Notes: a model not told the origin generated them from the letters alone. DNA of 64,000 nt from CAVYUC01 sp963783085 (GCA_963783085.1 CAWAMJ010000012.1:79795-143794); one strand, 5' to 3'; positions 53,944 through 63,888 are shown, numbered from the stretch's first letter. Numbers and translations: made by a program.

Positions 53944-55136
53944 GCCTTGAGAATATCCTGAACGAATATGGCGAAGGCTATATCAGCCGGAACCGGGTTT
54001 CAGGACAGGAAAAAGGGTTGGTGCGCCTGTTATCAGCGTGCCGCACAGCAGGCCTTGGCAGCCATTTTGAAAAATGCGACCATTGCAGCCATACCGAAAA
54101 ATCCTATAATTCCTGTCGCAACCGCCACTGCCCTGCGTGCCAGCAAAAAGACAAACTGGAGTGGATGGACAAACGTATGAAAGAACTCCTGCCGGTGGGA
54201 TATTACCACCTGGTGTTTACCCTGCCTCACGAATTAAACCTGCTTTGCCTTCAAAATAAAAAGGTGATGTACGGCCTGCTTTTTAAAACTGTATCGCAAA
54301 CCCTGCTGGAACTTGCCCGCGACCCCAAACACCTGGGGGCAGATATTGGGTTAATTACTGTCTTGCACACGTGGGGACAAAACATGAAAGAACACCCCCA
54401 CCTACACTGCATTATGCCGGCAGGCGGGCTCAGCTTTGACCGTAACCACTGGGTACATATTCCCAATAAAAACAATTTCTTTATTGCCGGGAAAGTGCTG
54501 TCCAAAAAGTTCAGGGGCAAGTTTTTGCATCTGCTAAAGCAGTCGAAGGTAAACGGGGAACTTGTTTTTCACGGAAAACTGGCAGACATAAAAGGGCCGG
54601 TGCAGTTTGACCGGTTCCTTACGCCTCTGTACCAAAAGCAATGGGTAGTGAATGTGCAGAAACCCATGGGCAACCCCGAAAAGATACTGGAATACCTCTC
54701 GCGTTATGTGTTCCGCATTGCCATTACCGGCCGGCGTATCCTGGAAGTGAAAGACGGGAAGGTACTCTTTTCGTGGAAAGACTACCGCACCAACCGTTTC
54801 CGCAAAATGTGGCTCGATACCGATGAGTTTATCCGCCGGTTCCTGTCGCATGTATTGCCAAAGGGGTTCTTTAAGGTGCGGTATTTCGGTATTTTTTCCA
54901 GCCGTTACCGGAAACAAAATATTGAAACTGCCCGGAAGCTCCTGGCTGAAGAGACTGAAACCAAAAAAGAAGAGGCTTTGGAAGATGGCCGCCGGATTTG
55001 GGAAAAACAGGATACGGTGTGGAATGAAATCCTTGAACTTATTAAAAACCACCGCCAGCCCAACTGCCCGGCATGTAAAAAAGGAAGGTTACGCTTTGCC
55101 GGATTGGTAAAGGATGTACCATTGGAACCAGGTTAA
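53928..55136 (+). CDS. IS91-family transposase
   Basis: A 402-residue rolling-circle transposase. It has an N-terminal zinc-binding region (CDHCSHTEKSYNSCRNRHCP, CQQKD), the HUH motif HPHLHCIMPAGGLS and the catalytic Tyr region YLSRYVFRIAITGRRI. A C-terminal CPACKKGRL is also present. It moves DNA through a single-strand intermediate starting at terminal hairpins. Translation is coupled to the upstream recombinase gene. It appears intact. Confidence 0.95.
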   Translation: MQHQISLENILNEYGEGYISRNRVSGQEKGLVRLLSACRTAGLGSHFEKCDHCSHTEKSYNSCRNRHCPACQQKDKLEWMDKRMKELLPVGYYHLVFTLPHELNLLCLQNKKVMYGLLFKTVSQTLLELARDPKHLGADIGLITVLHTWGQNMKEHPHLHCIMPAGGLSFDRNHWVHIPNKNNFFIAGKVLSKKFRGKFLHLLKQSKVNGELVFHGKLADIKGPVQFDRFLTPLYQKQWVVNVQKPMGNPEKILEYLSRYVFRIAITGRRILEVKDGKVLFSWKDYRTNRFRKMWLDTDEFIRRFLSHVLPKGFFKVRYFGIFSSRYRKQNIETARKLLAEETETKKEEALEDGRRIWEKQDTVWNEILELIKNHRQPNCPACKKGRLRFAGLVKDVPLEPG

Positions 55137-55372
55137 TCACAGGGCAACAAAACGTTCTTTGAACCTTTTTTAAATCCAGGTTAACAGCTAAAAATTCCCT
55201 GTTTTGGCTGAACGGGAAAAATATGCAGGCAAACGAACAAAAATTTTACCTCAATAACCCGGGTTCACGCCAAACAGGCAAACCGGTAAAAACAACAGAT
55301 GAAAAATACCGGAAAGAAAACAAGAAAAACATTCAATCCCCATAGCCGGAACAATTAATAATCAGCGGCTAA

Positions 55373-55504
55373 GCCCAACACGAATTAAAACACAATTGGG
55401 CTTGGCATTTTGAAAGCAGTTACCCCCGAAAGAAGGCAGCAGGTTTGCATACTTACTGCCTTTTTTCGGGGCCCAACTGTGCCTTAATTCCTAATTTGTT
55501 AGCG
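55373..55504 (-). other. attC-like site 3
   Basis: 132 bp. On the minus strand it begins CGCTAAC 8 nt after the FG-GAP gene stop and ends GTTGGGC, a perfect GTTRRRY. The arms GAATTAAAACACAATTGGGC and the inverse of GAATTAAGGCACAGTTGGGC agree at 17 of 20 positions. The apical part is a second stem CCCCGAAA..AGGCAG/CTGCCT..TTTCGGGG. The rest of 55137-55372 holds no gene I can recognise. Confidence 0.78.
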
Positions 55505-55511
55505 ATAGTTT

Positions 55512-58413
55512 TTATTGAACAACAATTTTTCTGTTAAATGTTCTCTTTCCATCAAATAATTTGACCAAATAAACCCCGGCAGGTAATCGCCCCAAATCGA
55601 AACTACTGATATCTGCTAAAATGTTATTTTCATAAACTTTCTCTCCGTAAGAGTTATAAATGTTTAAAACATAGTTTGTATTCGTATCTTTAAGAAGCTC
55701 AATATGCAGGATATCCTTAACTGGATTTGGATAGATACGAATATCGATATTTTGAGAAATGTTTGATGCTATGCCTGTCGTTAAACTATCTACAAGGTAA
55801 AAATACCCCGAAGTATCAGCAGCATTGCTATTTAAATCTTTAATTAGTATTTGACAGCTATCCTTAGCAGAAATGTATTGAAAAACATCCCAGGTAAATG
55901 ATTTCTGTTCTGCAGGATAATCATAAGATAAGGTGTGCCAGTAGTAATTCTTCGATGTTTTATAAGAAATCGAAACATTATTGGCATAGGAGGAAATCCA
56001 TTTGATTTCGGTACTTCCTTTATAGGAAACTTCTTGATTTGGGACAGGACTGACAATTTCTAAATAAGGCAAAATATTTATAACGATAGAATCTGCACTT
56101 TCATTTATTTCGCTGTCGTAAACCTTAATCCAATAAACTCCCGGTTTTACAACAGGCAGACACCAATTAAAAGAATCTGATTCATCCTCTATATTTTCTA
56201 TTATTACATTCCAGTTATATTCATTCTGAGGTCTGTAACTAAGAGTAAATGCGTCAGAATAAAGGTTCTCCCATTTTAAAGTCAAGGTATCACCGGGCAT
56301 CACTTCGGTGCCCGAAACCGGAGTAATAATTTTAGTTGATGGAATGAGCGAAATCGATAATGTATCACTTAAACCATACCGGGCATCTGATATCCGGATT
56401 AACATTTTAGTTGGCTGAATATCGGGAGTAGTCCAACTGAGTTGCTTTTCACTTGCCGTAACCGAATCCTGTACTGTGTTCCATTTTTCTTCACTGGTAA
56501 TTTTATATTCCAATTTCACGTAATCAATAAATGCCTCATCCCAAATAACCTGATTTACTTTACCTGCCTGCCATTTTAGACCTTCCATTGCCGGGTTGAA
56601 TGCCAAATAAGGAACAGCTTCAAATTCCTTCTCTCCACTAAATTTAGAACCGGTATAAGCCTGGTCGATTGTTTGTACTGCCCATCTGTAAACTCCGGCA
56701 GAATCTAAATGAATTTTCCACCCCTGATTTTTTTGGACGTTACCCAAAAATGGCAATCTTAATACCCCGGATGAATGATCGGACATGGAATTCAAAATTG
56801 TATCGCCCCCAACCCGGTATAAATAACAATTATAATAAAGCCCATCACTTGCAGATTCATTATCCGAACCTTCATTCCAAAACAGATAGACAGTGTTACT
56901 ATAAACAGAATCCTTTAAAGTTTTTGGGGGATCAGGCATGGTATTGGATTTGAAACCTTTATTGACATAAACTTCTGTTTCTGCGATTCCAGATCGGTTA
57001 AAACCTGTAGAAACGACGTCCAATTTGCCATCATTGTTGTAATCGAAAAATGCTACGGTGCCTTGGATGTCAGCAAAAGATACTCTTTCCTGTTGAGTAA
57101 ATTCAGCATTTCCATTATTGTTGAAAAGATAAGTTTCATAGTATATCTTAAAAATTAAATCAAGGTCTCCATCATTGTCATAGTCACCCCAGTCATGGTG
57201 CATAATATTAACGGGCAGACCTGCTATTTTACTTTTAGTGTAATTGTCATTGCCATCATTCAACAGAATTAGTCCTCCTGAAAAAATATCAACGTCTCCA
57301 TCGTTATCAAAATCTCCCCATGAGCAATTTCTTTCTTCACTAAAAACACGATTTGAATAAAGTAGAAAATTACCATCGCCTGTATTTTCATACAATTCTC
57401 CTTTAAGCAAAATATCCATGTCATAATCCTTATCAAAGTCTACGAAAAATACATTCGTATAATAATCCCCCGACATTTCAAAGGAAGATAATTCGTTTAA
57501 CGATTTGCCTTTATTATTTAGGAACAGGCAGGTTTTTTCTCCCTGTTCTGAGCTGCCTGAAACAATCAGATCGATATAACCATCATTATTATAATCCCCA
57601 AAATCAGCTTTACTGGCAAACATGGCCGTAAAGTTGGAAATACTATCTTCCTTAAATGTACCATCGCCCAGGTTCTTAAATAACTTCGATTGCTTATCTG
57701 ATTCATAAGGTGCCTTGGCCCCCGAAATAAACACATCCATATCTCCGTCGTTGTCGTAATCGGCCCATTTTATTTCCCCTCTGCTTAACTGAGGAAACAC
57801 GTCATTATTCACTTCAAGTATATTGCCCGGATTATTTTGATAAAGCTTGGTGAATGAATAATCATCTTCACCTGACATCAGCATATCCATATCATTGTCA
57901 TTGTCATAATCAGCCAATCCAATTGAACTGTATTTCAGTCCGATTAAATCAAGAGTTGTATCTTTTTGCAGGATAAATTCACCATACTGAGTGAATTCAA
58001 TCAGGTAAGGAGAATTTGCAGCGTATCCTGTAGTTAAACGAATACGACCATTTCGTAACGCACCTCCATTCTTACTGAAATGAAGGATAATATTCGTACT
58101 GTCTCCTCCGGTTTCCGTGCTTACAGTATACCAATCATCCATGGCTTTTATTTCCGTAAGGTTCAGAAGACCCTTCCCGTTATTCTTAATCGTGAAGGTA
58201 AAACTTTCGTTATCCGTTGAAATTTCTGCAGGTTTTGGATAATGACTAATGATAGGAACTGAATCTCCTATATAAAATGAATGTACTTCGGAATAGGAAG
58301 AAGCGAGAAATCCATTGTCAACAGTTTTTACCTTCCAGTAATAATACCCCGGCTCCAGATTTTTAACCAGCAGGCAAGTGTCTTTTATATTGCGCCCAAG
58401 CTGATATGAGGCC
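55512..58413 (-). CDS. FG-GAP repeat T9SS-sorted protein, C-terminal part (frameshifted gene)
   Basis: The larger part of a single gene of about 1,402 codons (55512-59721) split by one extra base in a C4 run at 58414-58417. It continues from the fibronectin-III-like region (LVKNLEPGYYYWKVKTVDNG) into more FG-GAP/VCBS repeats with calcium-binding loops (ADYDNDNDMDMLMSG, GDFDNDGDVDIFSGG). A series of Ig-like domains follows, then a T9SS type A sorting signal (IRIYPNPVKDILHI ... LPAGVYLVKLFDGKRT). It is predicted to be exported by T9SS and anchored at the surface as an adhesin or binding protein. It lies within one cassette ending at attC 3. Confidence 0.85.
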
Positions 58414-59721
58414 GGGGAAACAAATTAAATTATCGTGTCCCCTTTTCAGTTCCAGTACATATCCCAACCCTTTTTCAGGTGTTTCAGCGTCATTGCCAGG
58501 CGACCAGTGCAATAATACACTGGTTGAGTCTGTATTAGCGCTCAGACTTTGAGGTTGTTCGGGGCTGGTGTTGCTTTTGGTAGTATTGTTCAGGTATATT
58601 TTAGTGACCCGATCACGATACCCTGAACTTAAAAGGTTTCCTTCCCCTGTAACAATAATATCTAAATCATGGTCATTATCAATATCTCCAAATTTGATTA
58701 CGCCCCCTTCAACACCCTGAATATTTTCACCTGTTTCTTCAGTAAAACTAACACCACCATTATTTTTATAAAGCGTGGTCTCTATATCATTGATGCCTAC
58801 ACCCGTAACCATAAAATCCAGCCAACCGTCATTGTTGAAGTCTCCTAAATCGATGGCAGCACTCCCTAAACGGTATCCACTTACAATTGGTTGTTCGTCG
58901 AACTTTAAATTATTGTTTCTGTATATCGTTACAAAGTTTTGGTCCGTGCCACATAAAAAAATATCTAAATAGCCGTCATTGTCATAGTCCCCCCATTTAG
59001 CCATGCCATATCTTAAATTTTTCAGTGAACTTGAGGTGTCGGCTACGAAAACATTATTTCCCTGATTAATGTAAATTTTTGAAAATCCATAATCAGGCCA
59101 TCCGTTGTCACCTGTAACAAGCAAATCTAAATCTCCATCTTTATCAAAGTCTCCCCAATCTGCGGATCCATTTGTCAGCGATGGAACAGATGTCTCTATT
59201 CTGCAGAAGTTATTTCTGCCATTGCTTTCATATAAGCCAGCCGTGGTGCTAAAGAGGTCAATATCCCCATCATTATCATAATCGCCAATTTCAAAGCTGG
59301 TAAACTCAGCATAATTAAATGACATATAATTTTGCACTTCAAATTCTCCATTACCATTATTTTTACTAAAATTTGGAAAAGGAAAAACAGTAGAGTTAGT
59401 CCTACCATCCATAACCAGATCTAAGTCTCCATCATTATCATAATCGAGAAAATCGATTTTCCCGAATTCAAATGCCGGCAGGTTGGTATTTATAGTATCC
59501 TTCTCAAATACATTATTTCCTTTGTTAAGATAGATAACAGTTGTTGTTAAACCATCTCCTGAAATCAAAATATCCAGTAAGCCATCATTATTGATATCTC
59601 CCAGCGAGCAACAGCTATATTTAACCTGTGCCAGTCCGGCATTCTCCAATTCCGTATATATTTGCGCCATTATATAGCTAGGTGCAAATAACAGTACGAT
59701 TATTACTAATGTTTTATACAT
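58363..59721 (-). CDS. FG-GAP repeat T9SS-sorted protein, N-terminal part (frameshifted gene)
   Basis: The N-terminal part with a signal peptide (ending IMAQ) and about seven FG-GAP/VCBS repeats forming a beta-propeller. Repeats share D-x-DNDGD-x-D loops, for example FLDYDNDGDLDLVMDG and GDYDNDGDIDLFS. After LICFP the frame is lost and the last 18 residues are out of frame; removing one C restores ASYQLGRNIKDTCLLVKNLE. The ATG is only 20 nt from the cassette boundary in attC 4, leaving no room for a promoter. At about 4.36 kb the cassette is unusually long for an integron cassette. Confidence 0.85.
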   Translation of the reverse strand: MYKTLVIIVLLFAPSYIMAQIYTELENAGLAQVKYSCCSLGDINNDGLLDILISGDGLTTTVIYLNKGNNVFEKDTINTNLPAFEFGKIDFLDYDNDGDLDLVMDGRTNSTVFPFPNFSKNNGNGEFEVQNYMSFNYAEFTSFEIGDYDNDGDIDLFSTTAGLYESNGRNNFCRIETSVPSLTNGSADWGDFDKDGDLDLLVTGDNGWPDYGFSKIYINQGNNVFVADTSSSLKNLRYGMAKWGDYDNDGYLDIFLCGTDQNFVTIYRNNNLKFDEQPIVSGYRLGSAAIDLGDFNNDGWLDFMVTGVGINDIETTLYKNNGGVSFTEETGENIQGVEGGVIKFGDIDNDHDLDIIVTGEGNLLSSGYRDRVTKIYLNNTTKSNTSPEQPQSLSANTDSTSVLLHWSPGNDAETPEKGLGYVLELKRGHDNLICFPGLISAWAQYKRHLPAG

Positions 59722-59736
59722 GTTTTTTAAATTATT

Positions 59737-59925
59737 GCTAACGGTTTGGCTATGTGGAGTGCGGGACTTTGAAACGCTTCACGGTCAGGCTGCCACTGAG
59801 CCAATTCGTTTATTCAAATTTTGTTTTTATAGCCAAATCGTCAAAGACGAATTGGCGGTGTTGCAACGAAGCACAGCTGTTTGATTACGCACTGCACCCC
59901 GCATTACATATAGCTTTTGTTGTGC
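59737..59925 (-). other. attC-like site 4
   Basis: 189 bp. On the minus strand it begins GCACAAC 14 nt after the AIPR stop and ends GTTAGCA. The arms GCTATGTGGAGTGCGGG and the inverse of GCTATATGTAATGCGGG agree at 14 of 17 positions. Unpaired AAAA and AAACC next to the cores give the asymmetry expected of attC sites. The interior resembles site 1 (CGTCAAAGACGAATTGGCGG). Confidence 0.8.
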
Positions 59926-59938
59926 TTTCGTGCTTTTC

Positions 59939-61645
59939 TTATTTTACAGCATCAATCAATATTTGTGTCTTTGAGCCTTGTTTTACATGCTGCTTATCTT
60001 CTAGGTCAAAATCAGCTCCGTCCATGGCATTTGTAGCTTGTTGAAATAATGGTAAATATCTTGCTTCATCATTTAAAATATCAATTATTGGTTCACAGAA
60101 TCTATTCATCAAACGTTCACTATTGAATGGAGGATTATCTTGGGCGCTTACTAATATTCTGAACATGGTTAATAAATGAAACCTAACACGTTTGTATTTG
60201 GAGTCTATAATTCTTCTTCTGAAAAGAGATTCAAGTCTATAATATGCAAGGGCACTCGTATAGTAAGGAATAAAAGCATGGTCCTCATTGAAAATTTGTG
60301 AAGAATCAGAATTCAACCTTTTTACAATAGAACCAAAATAACTTGTGACCAAATGGGGATTTTGGAGAAACATTGCTGAAAAGGATTTAATCTGAATAGG
60401 AATACTGATTATACGAGTCTTAGTCACAGAACTATCAGTATTATATTGTTTTGACCTTCTTTCGTAATAAAGTGCTCCATCTCCATCAAAAGACTTATAA
60501 TATTGCTCCAATCTCCTTTGGAAATCAGTAAGTGCAGCTAATTGTTCTTTTTTGATGGGCGTTTGATTGTTAGTAGCTAAAGTAATTTGATTCTTTACTT
60601 CTTCGTTTGTTGTGGCAATCATTTTAACGGGGACACGAATATTATTTATGTTTTCATTGTGTCTGTTATTAAATAAGACATTGCTTGTTTGACAACCATT
60701 AACAATTTGATAGTCTTTTAAAGTATAGGAATCCCCCGTGCTTGAAATGCTACTAGCAACAATTGTTACTCCATTATTGAGGACTCCAAATAAGTCATTC
60801 CTGTCCCCATTTACGGTAGTGTTAATTACTTTGTTGACATCGTTCGTGTCACCTTGAAAATCTCTTACGTTATCTTCAAAAACACTAAGAAGTTTGTCGT
60901 CATTATCAACTATAACTTTGATAAATTCAGAGAATGGTAAAAGACCAATATATGATTCAGATACACCTTCAATTGTTGGTATGGTAATTCTATTTTCAAA
61001 TATTATTGTACAACTAATTGCTTCTTTTGTTTTTCTATATGCCGCTGCTAATTCTCTTGCTCCATATGGCTCGAATGTAACTTTGTTGAAAAGGTTTTTC
61101 TGTTCTAGTTCAGCCTTGCCAGCCTCAATAACTGCTGTAAGATTTTGGTCACCAGTCCAGTTTCCAGTTGTTACGAAATATAATTTAATATCAGGATTGC
61201 TCTTGAAAGCTGCTGCATTTTCATAAAGATAATCAGAAAGTTCGGCAAATTTTATGATATCATCGTTTCTTACAAGTTGGGGGGCTTCTGAAAAAAAGTC
61301 TTTTATTCCAAATATAAAAGTGTTTATTTCTCCTGAACTAAAACTAGAACTGGTTTTTGCTTGTGCGAAAATATAGGAAACTTCCAATGAGCCATTCTTT
61401 TCAAGTAGGTCATCTATTTCATCCGTAGTCTCAACTAATTGACCATTTACAATTATTGCAATGCCATCTATACCAGTATCATTTCCTTCGCCAACTGTGA
61501 CATATTCGATATTAAAAATTCGATTATATCCATTAGTGATAACTGTATAATTAACTAATTTTTCGAAGTCTTTTGCTTCTCCTTCTGATTCAAGTTCTTG
61601 TTGAACTAAGAGTTCTTGAATAAAGCTTTTTGTTATTCTATCCAT
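59939..61645 (-). CDS. AIPR family protein (abortive phage resistance type; gene cassette)
   Basis: A 568-residue protein of the AIPR family (named after a lactococcal abortive-infection phage resistance protein). The diagnostic central motif is YQIVNGCQTSNVLF preceded by FGVLNNGVTIVAS. IKMIATTNEEVKNQITLATN and NNQTPIKKEQLAAL follow. The N-terminal region (TGIDGIAIIVNGQLVE, SYIFAQAKTSSSFSSGEI) resembles a PD-(D/E)xK nuclease core (D..QAK). It likely acts as an intracellular anti-phage effector, but this specific protein is untested. Its ATG lies 31 nt from the cassette boundary, and attC 4 follows its stop. Confidence 0.9.
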   Translation of the reverse strand: MDRITKSFIQELLVQQELESEGEAKDFEKLVNYTVITNGYNRIFNIEYVTVGEGNDTGIDGIAIIVNGQLVETTDEIDDLLEKNGSLEVSYIFAQAKTSSSFSSGEINTFIFGIKDFFSEAPQLVRNDDIIKFAELSDYLYENAAAFKSNPDIKLYFVTTGNWTGDQNLTAVIEAGKAELEQKNLFNKVTFEPYGARELAAAYRKTKEAISCTIIFENRITIPTIEGVSESYIGLLPFSEFIKVIVDNDDKLLSVFEDNVRDFQGDTNDVNKVINTTVNGDRNDLFGVLNNGVTIVASSISSTGDSYTLKDYQIVNGCQTSNVLFNNRHNENINNIRVPVKMIATTNEEVKNQITLATNNQTPIKKEQLAALTDFQRRLEQYYKSFDGDGALYYERRSKQYNTDSSVTKTRIISIPIQIKSFSAMFLQNPHLVTSYFGSIVKRLNSDSSQIFNEDHAFIPYYTSALAYYRLESLFRRRIIDSKYKRVRFHLLTMFRILVSAQDNPPFNSERLMNRFCEPIIDILNDEARYLPLFQQATNAMDGADFDLEDKQHVKQGSKTQILIDAVK

Positions 61646-61670
61646 AGTTTCTATTTTTTTTCAGCATGAA

Positions 61671-61803
61671 GCACAACGGTTGGTACATGTTGTCGGGGCG
61701 GATTTCAGAGAGCGTTCCTGTCCGAAGGACACGGAACTGCGATGCGAGAATCCGCAGTTGGCGTACCACCGAACCCCGCCCTGCAATATGTACTGTGTTG
61801 TGT
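61671..61803 (-). other. attC-like site 5
   Basis: 133 bp. On the minus strand it begins ACACAAC and ends GTTGTGC. The outer arms GTACATGTTG and the inverse of GTACATATTG pair, continuing into GGGGCGG/CCCCGCC. The interior has further hairpins (CTGCGGATTC/GAATCCGCAG-type and GTCCTTCGGAC). It lies between the PD40 lipoprotein and AIPR cassettes. Confidence 0.75.
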
Positions 61804-61841
61804 TTAGTTTTTTAGTTTTCAATTTTTTAGGATTAAATTAC

Positions 61842-62864
61842 TTAATAATAATCTTGTTTCGGCAATGTCTTTGTTCTTGCGGCATACAAGTCAAAACCTC
61901 CTTTCCCTCCTGGTTTGTTCGATGAAAAAATTAACATTGTTTCATCAAATTCATAAAATGGAACAATAATGGGGCGGTATTCGTCATATTCTGAATTTAT
62001 TTTATCTCCCAAATTTTGTGGCTGAGACCATTTCCCATTCAAATACTGTGAGAAATATAAATCAAATCCACCATAACCTCCCTCTCGGTCTGATGTGAAG
62101 ACCATTATATTCCCTACTACAAATGGGCATTTATCATTTTTGTCACTTGACAAAATAGCATTTCTAACAATTTCATGTTCTGTGGGATACAGGTAATTAG
62201 GATTAATCTCGTCTTCAACAAATGCTGTTTCATAAATATTAAATACTCCCATTTCTCTGTTACTACAGAACACAAGACTTTTATTCTCGTTAAATATGCA
62301 AGGGTAGTAATCGTCATACTCAGAGTTGATGGATTCAAAAGATTCTGGAGCATTTATTATCTCCTGAGCATTCCATGTTCCAAAATCAAGTTTTTTTGAA
62401 GATGCATACTTTATATCAAAATTACCTGATTCGTTATTTGCGTAGAAAAAGTATTCATGAGCTTCATCTCCAAAATGATAAAATGGTCCATATTCATCAA
62501 AGTCTGTATTTATTGTTACCAAAACCTTGCTTGCATATTTATTAGAACTATTAGCATCACTAACATATGAAATATTTAATATGTCATCTTTTGAATGATA
62601 AGAAATATCCATGCTTTTATAGATAATATCAAAGTTGTTTCCTGAACTATTTCTATTTGTTGAAAAATAAATTCCTTGTCTGAATGCGGGATAAGGTAAA
62701 TCTGAATTGTAATCATCAAAGGAAGAGTTAATATGTTCCAGATTTACAGGTATTTCAGTTACAATTGTCTCGTAAGTAAAATCATAATTATCATTGTTAA
62801 ATATTTTAATACAACTTGTCAATGTGATTATGAAAGCGAAAAGTAAAATTTTTAATGTCTTCAT
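61842..62864 (-). CDS. PD40 (WD40-like) beta-propeller lipoprotein (gene cassette)
   Basis: A 340-residue lipoprotein (signal ending ITLTSC). Repeated PD40-like blades follow: FRQGIYFSTNRNSSGNNFDI, SLVFCSNREMGVFNIYETAF, NIMVFTSDREGGYGGFDLYF and MLIFSSNKPGGKGGFDLYAA. Similar propellers occur in TolB and in OmpA-associated proteins, where they bind partners or peptidoglycan. There is no OmpA domain here. The last blade carries the SSNKPGGKGGFDLY signature. Function unknown; likely outer-membrane-anchored. It is a cassette gene, with an 81-nt leader and no TAnnTTTG box seen. Confidence 0.85.
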   Translation of the reverse strand: MKTLKILLFAFIITLTSCIKIFNNDNYDFTYETIVTEIPVNLEHINSSFDDYNSDLPYPAFRQGIYFSTNRNSSGNNFDIIYKSMDISYHSKDDILNISYVSDANSSNKYASKVLVTINTDFDEYGPFYHFGDEAHEYFFYANNESGNFDIKYASSKKLDFGTWNAQEIINAPESFESINSEYDDYYPCIFNENKSLVFCSNREMGVFNIYETAFVEDEINPNYLYPTEHEIVRNAILSSDKNDKCPFVVGNIMVFTSDREGGYGGFDLYFSQYLNGKWSQPQNLGDKINSEYDEYRPIIVPFYEFDETMLIFSSNKPGGKGGFDLYAARTKTLPKQDYY

Positions 62865-62939
62865 GATTATTTGGTTCTAATGTAGGTTTTCTTTTATGAT
62901 TGCTTTTTTTGTTGATAGGTTGCTTCTCTTTAAAATTAA

Positions 62940-63067
62940 ACACAACGGCTGAGTGCAAGTTTTGGCCGGCAAACGTGAGAAAATATGTCAAAAAACAACG
63001 AAAGTAAATGCGGGAACGGCAGTTCAAAAACCAACGACAAAGGCATTAAATTTGCACTTTGTTATAA
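62940..63067 (-). other. attC-like site 6
   Basis: 128 bp. On the minus strand it begins TTATAAC and ends GTTGTGT. The outer arms AGTGCAAGTTT and the inverse of AGTGCAAATTT pair. The middle is irregular. It separates the small-gene cassette (right) from the PD40 cassette (left). Confidence 0.72.
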
Positions 63068-63147
63068 ACTGGGTTTGGTTTTTCGTCGATTTTTTGGGTC
63101 AAGAAAAAAAATTATAAGAGTAGAAATCAGTTCCAGTATGAGGGATA

Positions 63148-63351
63148 TTATTCCTTCCCTTTCTGTACAAAATCGAGTAAAGGATAAACGTCTTTTAAAG
63201 TCTGGATTATAATTTTTCTATGTTTTTTTGATTCTTCATTGAATAATTCAAGATTTTCATTTTCAATTTGAAACTCTATTAAAGTATTCAATCTTGATTC
63301 AATAGCTATAAGCATTTCTAAAATAACGGATAATTGAATGTTTGTTGTCAT
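63148..63351 (-). CDS. Hypothetical small protein (gene cassette)
   Basis: A 67-residue hydrophilic, mostly helical protein rich in Glu, Leu and Lys (QLSVILEMLIAIESRLNTLI). No family is recognised and there is no signal or membrane segment. It is the second gene of the rightmost cassette, 69 bp after the 155-residue gene. A small antitoxin or partner subunit is possible but unsupported. Confidence 0.55.
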   Translation of the reverse strand: MTTNIQLSVILEMLIAIESRLNTLIEFQIENENLELFNEESKKHRKIIIQTLKDVYPLLDFVQKGKE

Positions 63352-63420
63352 TTTTTTAGTTTTTAAAATTTAGTTATTAATATTATGTATGAAGTACATT
63401 GGACTTTTTTAATAGTTGTT

Positions 63421-63888
63421 TTATTTTGGGGTTTCACTATTGGAATGATTGTTACTACTTTTGTCGATTGTAGAAAAAAACGAAAATGAAGTATTATTTT
63501 TCAACCAAATTCCGGCATAAAGTCCAGCCAAAAATATGGCTACCGCAATTGTTATCAGCTTCCAGTTACTCTTATTCGATAAAACATTTTTCTTTTTTGG
63601 TTTAAAAAGTTTACCAGTCTTTAGTTTGTCAATAGAGTTTTGCAATAATCCAAGAATTTCTATTATCTCTCTATTTTTTGTCAATTTGATAAACTCATCT
63701 GGCATATTCATAAATCTCTCTGTAAACTCAAATTTAGAAAATGATGAATATTCGATTGAATTGTGTCCCAGAAATTCACCAATATAAGAACCTGTCTTTT
63801 TCAACCATACAGATAAACTCACATAACTTTTGTCAATGAATGCCTGTTTTTGTCTTTGAAGTATTTTTATTGCTTTTGATTTTCTCAT
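63421..63888 (-). CDS. Hypothetical membrane-anchored protein (gene cassette)
   Basis: A 155-residue protein. A basic helical N-terminal domain (about residues 1-100, with KTGSYIGEFLGHNSIEYSSF) precedes one transmembrane helix near the C-terminus (LITIAVAIFLAGLYAGIWL, about residues 111-129) and a polar tail. No family is recognised. Its ATG lies 35 nt from the cassette boundary. It may form a two-gene unit with the following small gene. An effector-type role in a toxin or defence pair is speculation. Confidence 0.6.
   Translation of the reverse strand: MRKSKAIKILQRQKQAFIDKSYVSLSVWLKKTGSYIGEFLGHNSIEYSSFSKFEFTERFMNMPDEFIKLTKNREIIEILGLLQNSIDKLKTGKLFKPKKKNVLSNKSNWKLITIAVAIFLAGLYAGIWLKNNTSFSFFSTIDKSSNNHSNSETPK

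Larger units (their letters stand above)
53006..55136 (+). mobile_element. IS91-like element with tyrosine recombinase
   Basis: Two overlapping plus-strand genes, a tyrosine recombinase and an IS91-type HUH transposase, lie behind a terminal hairpin at 53006-53043 (ACTGGCGTTCGGTG and CACCGAACGTCAGT, 13 of 14 paired). Terminal hairpins are typical of IS91/ISCR rolling-circle elements. The right end is not defined; it falls between 55136 and attC 3 at 55373. It lies opposite in orientation to the cassette genes, between attC 2 and attC 3. Confidence 0.75.

Noticed and set aside
48486..63067. The palindromes between cassette genes as ordinary rho-independent terminators
   Set aside because: They are 65-196 bp long, lack T-runs, share AAC...GTT ends and show cassette-end mirroring that terminators would not.
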